DNA from: Candidatus Scybalocola faecipullorum
Lineage (GTDB): Bacteria > Bacillota > Clostridia > Lachnospirales > Lachnospiraceae
Length of the DNA stretch: 64,000 nt
Direction: 5' to 3'
NCBI GenBank assembly: GCA_018716485.1
Contig: DVJY01000055.1
Coordinates: forward strand, 62,001-126,000
The notes beneath the pieces were generated by a model. That model made no database searches. It was not told the origin of the DNA and saw only the letters and a list, made by a program, of their open reading frames with translations. How positions within the stretch are numbered: the stretch's first letter is position 1; the number at the start of each line of letters is the position of its first letter. Made by a program: the position numbers and the translations under genes. Of this stretch, positions 8,985 to 17,399 are shown piece after piece.

Positions 8985-9740
8985 ATGGCGGGAAAATTAT
9001 ATGGCATCGGTGTCGGGCCGGGAGATCCGAAGCTGTTGACATTAAAAGCAAAAGAAATTCTGGAAAATGTACAGGCGGTTGCCTATCCGGTGAAGGAAAA
9101 AGGCGAGGAGAGCACGGCATATCATATTGCCGCGCAGGCAGCCGATCTTTCAGGCAAACAGATTATAGAAATTGAATTTAAAATGGACAAAGACAGACAA
9201 AAGCGGGAAGCCTGCCGCAGGGAGGCGGCCAAGCTGCTGGCGTCTTATCTTGATCAGGGATTGGATATTGGGATGATTACACTAGGAGATGTTTCTGTCT
9301 ACAGCACTTACACTTATGTCAACCAAATGCTGGCACAAAAGGGCTACGAGACAGAAATTGTACCGGGGATTCCGTCATTTTGCGGCGGAGCGGCCAAAGC
9401 GCAGATCAGTCTGGCCGAGGGCAATGAAAGTTTTGGCGTTATTTCATCACTTAAAGGCGAAGCACAGCTTGAGACGGCGCTTAAGACTTTTGATAACCTG
9501 GTTGTCATGAAAGCGGGAAGTTCCGTAAAAAAAATCGCGGCAAAGCTGGCGGCCATGGGGCTTGAAAGTCATGGGGCAGTTTTGTCCAATGTCGGTATGG
9601 CGGATGAATACATCGGGCCTTTGGATACAGAAAGAGATTACGGTTATTTTACAACACTGATTATAAAAAAGAAGGAGGATGTTCAGGATGGTCTATTTTA
9701 TCGGCGCAGGACCGGGGGATCCCCAGCTTCTGACAATTAA
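8985..9740 (+). CDS. cbiL: Precorrin-2/cobalt-factor II C20-methyltransferase CbiL
   Basis: SAM-dependent C-20 methylation, an early step that primes ring contraction. Family motifs are GIGVGPGDPKLLTLKA at the N-terminus, TLGDVSVYSTY, EIVPGIPSFCGGAA and VVMKAGSS. The start at 8985 has AAGGAGG correctly spaced; an in-frame extension to 8889 would overlap cbiET. The frame does not stop near the expected end (YFTTLIIKKK) but runs 53 bases into cbiF, giving an atypical Arg/Gly/Ser-rich tail of about 20 residues. Confidence 0.93.
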   Translation: MAGKLYGIGVGPGDPKLLTLKAKEILENVQAVAYPVKEKGEESTAYHIAAQAADLSGKQIIEIEFKMDKDRQKREACRREAAKLLASYLDQGLDIGMITLGDVSVYSTYTYVNQMLAQKGYETEIVPGIPSFCGGAAKAQISLAEGNESFGVISSLKGEAQLETALKTFDNLVVMKAGSSVKKIAAKLAAMGLESHGAVLSNVGMADEYIGPLDTERDYGYFTTLIIKKKEDVQDGLFYRRRTGGSPASDN

Positions 9741-10458
9741 AGGGAAAAAATATATCGATAGGGCGGACGTGATTATTTATGCGGGATCGCTGGTCAATGA
9801 ACATGTTTTGGACGACAGAAAGCCGGAGGCCGTTGTCTATAACAGCGCTTATATGCATCTTGATGAAGTCATCGGCGTGATGAAAGAAGCTGAGGCGGCG
9901 GGACTTATGACGGCGCGGGTCCATACCGGAGATCCTTCGATCTTTGGCGCGGTCAGAGAGCAGATGGATGCTCTTGATGCGCTTCATATTCCATATGAAG
10001 TCATTCCCGGTGTCAGCTCATTTTTGGGTGCTGCCGCTTCTCTAAAAAAGGAATATACACTGCCCGGCGTCAGTCAGACGGTTATTTTGACCCGTATGGA
10101 AGGAAGAACGCCGGTGCCTGAGGGAGAAAAGCTGGCTGATCTTGCCAAACATCATGCAACGATGATTATTTTTTTAAGTGCGGGCATGATGGAAACGCTT
10201 GTGGGGACGCTCCGGGAAGTTTACCCTGAACATACGCCGGCCGCAGTTGTTTATAAAGCAACGTGGGAGGATGAAAAAATCGTCATCGGCGATCTGACCA
10301 ATATCAGCGACAAAGTGAAGGCAGCGGGAATTACAAAGACAGCGCTGACTATTGTCGGCGACTTCCTCGGGGATGAGTATGAGCTTTCAAAGCTGTACGA
10401 CAAAACTTTTACCACAGAGTTCCGGCAGGGACAGCCGGAGGCTGAAAATGAACGTTAG
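9688..10458 (+). CDS. cbiF: Cobalt-precorrin-4 C11-methyltransferase CbiF
   Basis: Methylates C-11 after ring contraction. It begins with MVYFIGAGPGDPQLLTIKG and has VHTGDPSIFGA, EVIPGVSSFLGAAA and LTRMEGRTPVP, all typical of CbiF/CobM. The start at 9688 is 9 bases after AAGGAGG (9672-9678); the ATG at 9679 abuts that site and is rejected. The gene begins within the 3' end of cbiL and overlaps the start of cbiG by 11 bases. Confidence 0.95.
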   Translation: MVYFIGAGPGDPQLLTIKGKKYIDRADVIIYAGSLVNEHVLDDRKPEAVVYNSAYMHLDEVIGVMKEAEAAGLMTARVHTGDPSIFGAVREQMDALDALHIPYEVIPGVSSFLGAAASLKKEYTLPGVSQTVILTRMEGRTPVPEGEKLADLAKHHATMIIFLSAGMMETLVGTLREVYPEHTPAAVVYKATWEDEKIVIGDLTNISDKVKAAGITKTALTIVGDFLGDEYELSKLYDKTFTTEFRQGQPEAENER

Positions 10459-11476
10459 CTACTTTTATATGACAACTCAGGGAGAGGCGACTGCACGGAA
10501 GCTGTGTCAGGCGCTTCCGGGAGAAATTTACGGGAAAACCGATTATAAAGCGCGTGTGCGGGCTGTTTGGGACGAGGCGGATGCCATCGTTTTTATTATG
10601 GCCACAGGAATTGCAGTGCGGACCATCGCGCCGCTGCTTCGCTCCAAAACCAGTGATCCGGCGGTGATTGTTATGGACCAAAACGGCAGGTTCGTCATCA
10701 GTCTGCTTTCGGGGCATCTGGGCGGCGCCAATAGGCTGGCTGCGCAGCTGGCAAAGATTTGCGGCGGTATGCCGGTCATTACGACGGGAACCGATGCGGC
10801 AGGCGTGCCGGCCATGGATTTATTTGCGCAGAAAAACCGTCTGCGCATTGAAAATATCGGGATGCTCAAATATATCAGTTCAGCGATGATCGAAGGACAG
10901 CCGCTGGCTGTGGGCACTGTTCGGCCGATTGAAGGCCGTTTTCCAGACAATGTGACAGTGATGCCGGTGCATGAGGCGGCACAGTTTGAAGGGCCGGCGG
11001 TCATTATCGGGAAAACGGCGCCCGCGCATATAGAAGAAGAGACATATCCGAGACTGTATCTGACCATCCGGGATCTGGTCGTTGGTGTCGGCTGCAAAAA
11101 AGATATGCCGTTCGAAAATCTGATGGAAGCCTTCCGGCAATTTACAGACAGTGCAGGTATTCCATTAAAGCGTATCGGCGCTGTGGCGACCTTTGAGATG
11201 AAAAAAGATGAGCCGTGTATCCGGGCGCTTGCAAAAACATTGGAGGTACCGCTGATCATATTTACAAAAGAAGATATCGATACCATTGATATGGATCATG
11301 CCGGAGGGAAAAAAATCCAAGTATCCCAATTTGTCCGACAGACAACAGGCGTCGGCTCGGTGTCCGAGGCATGCGCTTATCTCGGCGCGGGATGCGGCCA
11401 TATTATGATCGGAAAAACCAAATACAGCGGCATCACATTTGCGCTGGCAAAAGATGAAAGGTCGTTAAAGCTATGA
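10448..11476 (+). CDS. cbiG: Cobalt-precorrin-5A hydrolase CbiG
   Basis: Opens the delta-lactone and releases acetaldehyde (the C-20 unit) from cobalt-precorrin-5A. The protein has 342 residues with an N-terminal CbiG domain (FIMATGIAVRTIAPLL, SLLSGHLGGANRLA), a central linker and a C-terminal domain (LVVGVGCKKDMPFENL, RIGAVATFEMKKDEP) as in full-length CbiG. The start at 10448, inside the end of cbiF, follows GGAGG. Its stop overlaps hemA by 4 bases. Confidence 0.94.
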   Translation: MNVSYFYMTTQGEATARKLCQALPGEIYGKTDYKARVRAVWDEADAIVFIMATGIAVRTIAPLLRSKTSDPAVIVMDQNGRFVISLLSGHLGGANRLAAQLAKICGGMPVITTGTDAAGVPAMDLFAQKNRLRIENIGMLKYISSAMIEGQPLAVGTVRPIEGRFPDNVTVMPVHEAAQFEGPAVIIGKTAPAHIEEETYPRLYLTIRDLVVGVGCKKDMPFENLMEAFRQFTDSAGIPLKRIGAVATFEMKKDEPCIRALAKTLEVPLIIFTKEDIDTIDMDHAGGKKIQVSQFVRQTTGVGSVSEACAYLGAGCGHIMIGKTKYSGITFALAKDERSLKL

Positions 11477-12660
11477 GTATACAGTTAGTCAGTATCAGTC
11501 ATAAAACAGCGCCGCTGCATATCAGAGCGCTTTTTGCCTTTGATGCTCAGACGCAGACGGCACTGATGGAAAAAATACGCAGTCTGCCTTTAATCGAAGA
11601 ATGTGTAGTGATCGCCACATGCAACCGTACGGAAATTTATACGTACAGCAGCGTCAAAGACAGTGAACGGGAAATTTTTGAATGGATCAGGAAAATGCTT
11701 GCCCGGACTGTCGGCACGGCCCATGACATCAGCGGCGTGCTGCGGTTTTATTACGGGCCGGGGGCGGAACATCATCTGTTTGAAGTGGCCTGCGGGTTGG
11801 ATTCCATGGTCATCGGCGAAGATCAGATTCTGGGACAAGTTAAAAACGCCCATCAGCAGGCGATGGCACAGCATATGTGCGGCACATATCTCAACGCATT
11901 TTTCAGATATGCGGTGACTGCGGCAAAAAAGGTGAAAACAGATACCCGGCTGTCAAAAACGCCAGTGTCCACAGCGTCTGTCTGTATTAAAGCAGCTCAG
12001 GATTATGTGGGCAGACTGGAACATAAAAAAGTGCTTCTGATCGGCGCTACAGGAAAAATCGGAGGCATTGTGGCAAAAAATCTTATGTCGGATTATAAGC
12101 CGCAGCTGTATGTGACAGCCCGGGGCGCCGGTAAGGTGCGGCAGATACGGGAAGATCATCGGGGCTATATTTATACGGAAATACCGTATGAACGACGTTA
12201 TGATTTTATCGGGGAGATGGATGTGGTCATCAGTGCCACGGCAAGTCCCCATTATACACTGACGCGGGAAAAAGTTTCAAAATGTATCACGCCGGGGAAA
12301 AGGATGGCTTTTATGGATCTGGCGGTGCCGCCGGATATTGAAAGCAACATCGGCGAACTGCCCGGCGTCGGCTGCTTTAATATTGATGATTTTGCAAAAA
12401 CAGCCCGTGAAAATAATGAAAAAAAGCTGCGTGAGGCAGGCGCGGCAAAAACAATTTTGGAAACATATGAGACAGAATTTAAAAAATGGATGTTGTTTCA
12501 GCAGGCGCTGCCGGACATTCGGCGCGTTAAAGAAAGCGTGGCTTCTGATTGTGAAACAAAGGGCATTGACAGAGCTGTCAGCCGTCTGTTTTTTAAAATC
12601 CGGGAAAACGCTGATGTGGATACGCTGGAGCGCTTTCTGAAATGTCTTGAACGTATGTAG
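11473..12660 (+). CDS. hemA: Glutamyl-tRNA reductase HemA
   Basis: NADPH-dependent reduction of glutamyl-tRNA to glutamate-1-semialdehyde, the entry step of C5-type tetrapyrrole synthesis. The catalytic Cys50 lies in ATCNRTE. GLDSMVIGEDQILGQV is the conserved helix region, and LLIGATGKIGG marks the NADPH-binding Rossmann domain. The C-terminal dimerisation region is present, and 395 residues is close to the family norm. The ATGA overlap with cbiG places ALA supply directly inside the corrin operon. Confidence 0.96.
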   Translation: MSIQLVSISHKTAPLHIRALFAFDAQTQTALMEKIRSLPLIEECVVIATCNRTEIYTYSSVKDSEREIFEWIRKMLARTVGTAHDISGVLRFYYGPGAEHHLFEVACGLDSMVIGEDQILGQVKNAHQQAMAQHMCGTYLNAFFRYAVTAAKKVKTDTRLSKTPVSTASVCIKAAQDYVGRLEHKKVLLIGATGKIGGIVAKNLMSDYKPQLYVTARGAGKVRQIREDHRGYIYTEIPYERRYDFIGEMDVVISATASPHYTLTREKVSKCITPGKRMAFMDLAVPPDIESNIGELPGVGCFNIDDFAKTARENNEKKLREAGAAKTILETYETEFKKWMLFQQALPDIRRVKESVASDCETKGIDRAVSRLFFKIRENADVDTLERFLKCLERM

Positions 12661-12690
12661 CTATGCAAATTTCATGAAAAGGAGCACCAT

Positions 12691-13422
12691 ATGGCAAAGT
12701 TATATGTAGTAGGTTTTGGACCGGGCGGCTATGAGCATATGACCGTCAAAGCAGTCCGGGCGATCGAGGGCGCCGATCTTATTATCGGCTATACAGCGTA
12801 TGTGGAAATGCTTAAAGCCGCTTTCCCGGATAAAATATATTTGAGCACACCGATGACCAAAGAAATCGACCGCTGCCGTCTGGCAGTGGAAAAGACCATG
12901 GCAGGATTGAATGTGGCGCTGGTCAGCAGCGGAGACAGCGGCATTTACGGCATGGCCGGCATTGTGCTTCAAGTTGCGGATCAAATTCAGGCGCCGGTTG
13001 AGATTGAAATCGTTCCGGGGGTAACAGCGGCCAGCGCGGCGGCGGCAGTGCTTGGCGCGCCGCTGATGCACGATACGGCGCTGATCAGTCTCAGTGATCT
13101 GATGACGCCGCTGGATCTGATTATGAAACGGGTGTCCTGTGTGGCGCAGGCGGATTTTGTGATCTGTCTGTACAATCCGAAAAGCAAAAAGCGAAAAGAT
13201 TATGCGGCGCAGGCGGCAGCACTTGTGATGGAGCACAGATCGGCACAGACACCGGTGGGCATCGTGCGCCATGCAGGACGTGACGGCCAGCAGACGGTGA
13301 TCACAGAACTGGGGAAATTGGCGGAAGCGGACATTGACATGTTTTCCATTGTTATTATCGGCAATTCACGGACATATGTAAAAGACGGAAAAATGATCAC
13401 GCCGCGGGGATATCAGCTGTAG
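12691..13422 (+). CDS. cbiH: Cobalt-precorrin-3 C17-methyltransferase CbiH
   Basis: Methylates C-17 and drives ring contraction. Diagnostic sequence is YVVGFGPGGYEHMT at the N-terminus, LVSSGDSGIYGMAG, IVPGVTAASAAAA and ICLYNPKSKKRKDY, all characteristic of CobJ/CbiH. It has 243 residues, the size of the stand-alone enzyme. AAGGAG precedes the ATG. It is 30 bases after hemA and 10 bases before the precorrin-2 dehydrogenase gene. Confidence 0.95.
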   Translation: MAKLYVVGFGPGGYEHMTVKAVRAIEGADLIIGYTAYVEMLKAAFPDKIYLSTPMTKEIDRCRLAVEKTMAGLNVALVSSGDSGIYGMAGIVLQVADQIQAPVEIEIVPGVTAASAAAAVLGAPLMHDTALISLSDLMTPLDLIMKRVSCVAQADFVICLYNPKSKKRKDYAAQAAALVMEHRSAQTPVGIVRHAGRDGQQTVITELGKLAEADIDMFSIVIIGNSRTYVKDGKMITPRGYQL

Positions 13423-13432
13423 GAGGTAAAAT

Positions 13433-14080
13433 ATGCCGGCATTTCCATTATTTATAGACTTAACAGGAAGGAAAGTTCTTGTTTTCGGAGGCGGTCAGGT
13501 CGCTTTAAGAAAGATTCAGACGCTGCTTTTGTTTCAGGCTTCGGTGGAAGTGAGTGCGCCAAAGCTGTGTGAAGAACTGGAGGCGATGATCGACGGGGGG
13601 ACAGTTAAAAAAGCGGAGATAACTATTAATTTTGACGGCGAGGAAGTGCCGTCGGTGATGGATGTATTTATGGTCATCTGCGCCACAGATAACGAAATTT
13701 TCAATCACCGGATGGCAAAAAAGTGCCGCGATATGCAGATCCCGGTCAATTCCGCCACCAGCGCCGCAGATTCGGATTTTATATTTCCGTCGGCAGTTGT
13801 CAGGGGAGATATTGTCTGCGGCGTCACAAGTTCAGGCAATGTTCCGGTGCTCACAAAAAAAATACGGGAAATGATTGACGGGGCGCTTCCGGAATGGTAT
13901 GGAGAATTATCCAGAAGGCTTGTTTATGCGCGCCTGATAGTTAAAAATCATATCGGTTCCCAAAAAAAACGGGGCGAGCTGCTGCGTGTGCTGGCAGATT
14001 ACGGTCTGAGTCACGAAGGCAGTATTCCCGATGAAATCATATGGAAAGAAATTCAACATGCAAAAGAGGCCGGATTATGA
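13433..14080 (+). CDS. Precorrin-2 dehydrogenase / probable sirohydrochlorin chelatase
   Basis: NAD-dependent oxidation of precorrin-2 to sirohydrochlorin; many members (Met8p, CysG N-terminal part) also chelate metal. A Rossmann loop FGGGQVALRKI lies near the N-terminus, then CATDNEIFNHRMA, VNSATSAADSDFIFP and GVTSSGNVPVLTKKIRE. The gene sits among the Cbi genes, and no CbiK or CbiX cobaltochelatase was seen, so this protein is a candidate for cobalt insertion (inference). Its stop overlaps hemC by 4 bases. Confidence 0.88.
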   Translation: MPAFPLFIDLTGRKVLVFGGGQVALRKIQTLLLFQASVEVSAPKLCEELEAMIDGGTVKKAEITINFDGEEVPSVMDVFMVICATDNEIFNHRMAKKCRDMQIPVNSATSAADSDFIFPSAVVRGDIVCGVTSSGNVPVLTKKIREMIDGALPEWYGELSRRLVYARLIVKNHIGSQKKRGELLRVLADYGLSHEGSIPDEIIWKEIQHAKEAGL

Positions 14081-15036
14081 TGACACATTTACGGATAGGA
14101 ACGAGAAACAGTCAGTTGGCGCTGGCTCAGACAGCGCTGGCCAAAAAAGAATTATCGCAGCTTTTTCCAGAGATGGATTTTGAAGTCGTGACGATGACAA
14201 CAAAAGCGGACCGGCATTTGGATCGGACGCTGTCCAGTTTCGGCGGAAAAGGCGTTTTTACAAAAGAACTGGAGGAAGGTTTGATCTCCGGAAGTATTGA
14301 TATGGCTGTCCACAGCGCCAAAGATATGCCGGCCGTTTTGCCTGAGGGACTGATGATCGGCGCTGTATTGGCGCGGGCAGACGTTCGTGATGTTATCGTG
14401 ACGTGCAGCGGGACACAGTTAAAAGCGCTGCCTGCAGGAGCCGTTGTCGGGACAGGCAGTCTCAGACGGCAGCTTCAGGCAGAAGCTGTTAATCCCAAGA
14501 TTACAGTTCGCCAGATCCGGGGCAATGTTCAGACCCGTCTTGATAAGCTGGCACAGGGTCAGTATGATGCGATTATCCTTGCTGCTGCGGGACTTTGCCG
14601 GCTGGGAGCTGACATCGGACAGGGAGGATATGCGGCAGCAGACGGCTTTGATTACAGCCGGTTTCAATATGAAATTATGGAGACATCTCAAATACTTCCT
14701 GCGGCGGCGCAGGGCATTCTTGCTGTGGAATGTCGGGCGGATGATGAACAGACGAAAGCGCTGCTGGCGGCAGTGAACGATGTGCGGACGCGGCGGATTT
14801 ATGAAGCGGAACGCAGCTTCCTGATAGGTATCGGGGGCAGCTGCAATGCGCCTGCGGCCGCATTGGCGGATTTTGAAGGAGATCGGCTGAAAATTGAAGC
14901 GATGTATGCCCCGGCAGGCAGCGGTCATATCCATCGTGTCTGTCTTTGGGCAGACGAAGCCAAGGGAGATGGGGCGCTTGGCACCGAAGCGGCGCGTTTG
15001 TTAAAAAGTATGTCGGAAAGCGGAGGCAGCATATGA
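14077..15036 (+). CDS. hemC: Porphobilinogen deaminase (hydroxymethylbilane synthase) HemC
   Basis: Polymerises four porphobilinogens into hydroxymethylbilane on a covalent dipyrromethane primer. It begins LRIGTRNSQLALAQ; KGVFTKELEEGL, AVHSAKDMP and GTGSLRRQLQ are active-site segments, and Cys256 in IGGSCNAPAA is the primer attachment site. The start is taken at 14077 (ATGATG), overlapping the previous stop. 319 residues is normal. Confidence 0.97.
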   Translation: MMTHLRIGTRNSQLALAQTALAKKELSQLFPEMDFEVVTMTTKADRHLDRTLSSFGGKGVFTKELEEGLISGSIDMAVHSAKDMPAVLPEGLMIGAVLARADVRDVIVTCSGTQLKALPAGAVVGTGSLRRQLQAEAVNPKITVRQIRGNVQTRLDKLAQGQYDAIILAAAGLCRLGADIGQGGYAAADGFDYSRFQYEIMETSQILPAAAQGILAVECRADDEQTKALLAAVNDVRTRRIYEAERSFLIGIGGSCNAPAAALADFEGDRLKIEAMYAPAGSGHIHRVCLWADEAKGDGALGTEAARLLKSMSESGGSI

Positions 15037-16544
15037 GCAGAGGATTTGTCTATTTAATCGGCGCAGGGCCGGGAGATCAGGGATTGATGACAGTCAAGGG
15101 ACTGGAAGCTTTAAAAAAATCGGATGTGGTTATCTATGACCATCTGGCAGGTGTGTCTTTGCTTACTCAGGCGCCCCTTGAGGCAGAACTCATTTATGCC
15201 GGAAAACAGGCCGGAAAGCACTATATGAAACAGGAAGAAACGACCGCGCTGATGATCAAGAAAGCGGCGCAGGGTAAAGTCGTGGCCAGACTTAAAGGCG
15301 GCGATCCGTTTATTTTCGGCCGGGGCGGGGAAGAAGCGCTTGCCTTAAAAGACGCCGGTATTGATTACGAAGTGATTCCCGGCGTGTCTTCATCATATGC
15401 GGCGGCGGCATACGCAGGCATTCCGGTGACGCACCGGGCGATGGCATCTTCATTCCATGTGATCACAGGACATGAAGATGCCTCCAAAGAGGCCTCATCC
15501 TTGGATTATGAAGTGCTTGCAAAGGAAGAAGGAACGCTTGTCTTGATGATGGGCCTGAAAAACTTGCCTCAGATTACACAAAAGCTGATCCGGCACGGAA
15601 AAGACGGGAAAACGCCGGCGGCGGTTATTGAACGCGGGACGCTGGCCGGACAGAAATGTGTGACGGGAACCCTTGAAACGATTGTAGAGGATGTATCAGC
15701 GGCAGGCATAAAGACGCCGGCGGTGACAGTGATCGGACAAGTGGCATCGCTGCACAAAAAGCTGGATTGGTTGGGACAGGGACCGCTGGCAGGCAGGCGT
15801 GTCCTTGTTACAGCTTCAAGAGAACTTTCCGGCCAGCTGTGTGAAGATATCCGCAGTCTGGACGGTGAGCCGGCGGATGTCAGTCTGATCTATACAGTGC
15901 CTATCCATGGCAATGTTTTAAAACAGTGGATGGCAAAGCCGGAAGCCTACACATGGATTGTGTTGACGAGCCGCAATGGTGTGGACATATTTTTTGAACA
16001 TATGAAAAATGCCGGTATCGATATCCGGCGTCTGTCCCATTTGAAATTTGCGGTCATTGGCAGCGGGACAAAAAAAGCGCTGGAAGCGCGGGGAATTTTT
16101 GCAGACTGTCTGCCTGAAAAATACAGCAGCAGACATTTGGGAGAAGTCCTTGTGCCGATGCTGAATAAAAACGACAGCGTGCTTTTGCTCAGGGCAAAAG
16201 AGGCATCCGATGTGCTGCCGCAAATGCTTGAGCAGGCAGGCGTTAATTACCGCTGTCTGCCGATTTATAAGACGGTAACAGATGGCCGGCGTGCGGAAGA
16301 ATTGAACCGGATGGCTCAGTCCTCAGACTATGTGACGTTTTGCAGCGCCTCTGCGGTGCACGCATTTTGTGAAAATCTGGAGCCGCAGACACATGTTGGC
16401 GGAAAAATCGTCTGTATCGGTCCGGTGACTGCAGCGGCCGCAGCCCGGGCGGGCTTTAAAGAAATACTTACCGCAGAAGTTTATACGACTAAAGGGCTGG
16501 CAAAATGCATGGCCAAAGATGCCGGCGGGGAAAGTTTGTCATGA
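15033..16544 (+). CDS. cobA-hemD: Uroporphyrinogen-III C-methyltransferase / uroporphyrinogen-III synthase fusion (CobA-HemD)
   Basis: Bifunctional protein: the N-terminal half (about residues 1-245) is the SAM-dependent SUMT that makes precorrin-2, and the C-terminal half (about 250-503) is the HemD synthase that cyclises hydroxymethylbilane. SUMT motifs are YLIGAGPGDQGLMTVKG, RLKGGDPFIFGRGGEE and VIPGVSSSYAAAAY. HemD is more divergent but shows VLTSRNGVDIFFEHM and YVTFCSASAVHAF. The fusion is common in Clostridia. It overlaps hemC by 4 bases and the next gene by 4 bases. Confidence 0.95.
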   Translation: MSRGFVYLIGAGPGDQGLMTVKGLEALKKSDVVIYDHLAGVSLLTQAPLEAELIYAGKQAGKHYMKQEETTALMIKKAAQGKVVARLKGGDPFIFGRGGEEALALKDAGIDYEVIPGVSSSYAAAAYAGIPVTHRAMASSFHVITGHEDASKEASSLDYEVLAKEEGTLVLMMGLKNLPQITQKLIRHGKDGKTPAAVIERGTLAGQKCVTGTLETIVEDVSAAGIKTPAVTVIGQVASLHKKLDWLGQGPLAGRRVLVTASRELSGQLCEDIRSLDGEPADVSLIYTVPIHGNVLKQWMAKPEAYTWIVLTSRNGVDIFFEHMKNAGIDIRRLSHLKFAVIGSGTKKALEARGIFADCLPEKYSSRHLGEVLVPMLNKNDSVLLLRAKEASDVLPQMLEQAGVNYRCLPIYKTVTDGRRAEELNRMAQSSDYVTFCSASAVHAFCENLEPQTHVGGKIVCIGPVTAAAAARAGFKEILTAEVYTTKGLAKCMAKDAGGESLS

Positions 16545-16975
16545 GCACAGTGATTGGCATCATTTCATTTTTTATTATTTTAAATCTGAGCGCCCTCCTT
16601 TTGGCAGGCATGCTTGCGGCCGGCGCCGGTGTCCTTTATTTGTACAGCAAAACCGGCCGGCGGGCGTCAAAAATCAAGTCATTTTCAGACAGCTTGGATG
16701 CGCTGTTTACAGCGCCGGGGCGGCTTTGGGTGATTATATCGGCGGAAATTGCCGCACTGACAGTGACAGTTCTCGTCAGTTTATGGTGGTATACACAGAT
16801 CGGTTTTCGTTATAAGGCCGCGGCCGCGGCAGTGACTGCGGTGATCCACGCCGGCGCACTGGCGGCAAAATGTCTTCGGGCACGCAAATATGCAGGAAAA
16901 GAACAGGAAGATAAGCCAAAAGAAACAGCCATTTATTTGGAAAACGGAGAGATAAAGAAAACGCGCAGAAGCTGA
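16541..16975 (+). CDS. Small membrane protein of unknown function
   Basis: Not recognised. It is a 144-residue protein with three hydrophobic segments (about residues 3-35, 62-82 and 88-108) and a charged C-terminal tail rich in Lys and Glu. The start at 16541 overlaps the cobA-hemD stop by 4 bases (ATGA), so it is translated with the tetrapyrrole operon and closes its first section. A terminator hairpin overlaps its stop. Position is the only hint of a role. Confidence 0.7.
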   Translation: MSTVIGIISFFIILNLSALLLAGMLAAGAGVLYLYSKTGRRASKIKSFSDSLDALFTAPGRLWVIISAEIAALTVTVLVSLWWYTQIGFRYKAAAAAVTAVIHAGALAAKCLRARKYAGKEQEDKPKETAIYLENGEIKKTRRS

Positions 16976-16989
16976 CAGACTTCTGCGCG
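16962..16989. terminator. Bidirectional terminator ending the first corrinoid section
   Basis: Perfect 10-bp arms CGCGCAGAAG and CTTCTGCGCG with an 8-base loop, overlapping the stop of the upstream gene. T-rich sequence follows on both strands (TTTTCTTT on minus). It separates the plus-strand operon from the convergent Zn-ribbon gene. Confidence 0.75.
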
Positions 16990-17001
16990 TTGTACTTTCT
17001 T

Positions 17002-17211
17002 CTAGTTTGTAAAGAAATCCAAAATATTCCAGCCGGCGGAGGTGTTGCTTTTGTACAACTCCGTGTATCCGCAGCGGGTGCATGTGATCGTAATAAACTT
17101 TTTATTCTGTATATCAAATATTTTGGCGAAGTTGCCGCCGGTTGCCTGAAACTGGTCGCTTTCGTAAGTGGTGTTTCCGCATTTCTCGCAGACATAAGGT
17201 TTTCTTTCCAT
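17002..17211 (-). CDS. Zinc-ribbon nucleic-acid-binding-type protein
   Basis: 69-residue protein with two Cys pairs: CEKC (residues 8-11) and CTRC about 34 residues later, forming one zinc ribbon. The pattern matches the small Zn-ribbon family annotated as predicted nucleic-acid-binding proteins (zinc_ribbon_13 type). Its function is unknown. It is the only opposite-strand gene inside the corrinoid cluster. Confidence 0.8.
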   Translation of the reverse strand: MERKPYVCEKCGNTTYESDQFQATGGNFAKIFDIQNKKFITITCTRCGYTELYKSNTSAGWNILDFFTN

Positions 17212-17305
17212 ACATAATCCTCCGTAAATGAATTGCGGCGCCCCATTTTTGGTTATGAGGTGCGGTAATGAACAGATGCCTATATTTTATCGCAAAACAT
17301 AGGGT

Positions 17306-17334
17306 TTGTCAAAGATAATGGAATAGTGTATAAT
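17306..17334 (+). promoter_or_regulatory. Sigma-A promoter for hemB
   Basis: TTGTCA, 17 bases, TATAAT, about 65 bases before hemB. It starts the second transcription unit of the tetrapyrrole cluster. A hairpin (ATGCCGGC and GCCGGCAT, 17346-17377) lies in the resulting leader with no T-run after it. Confidence 0.75.
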
Positions 17335-17399
17335 CGAGACATCAAATGCCGGCCGGGGTTCCATTTGCAGCCGGCATATAAAATTAGGAGATGATTTGA

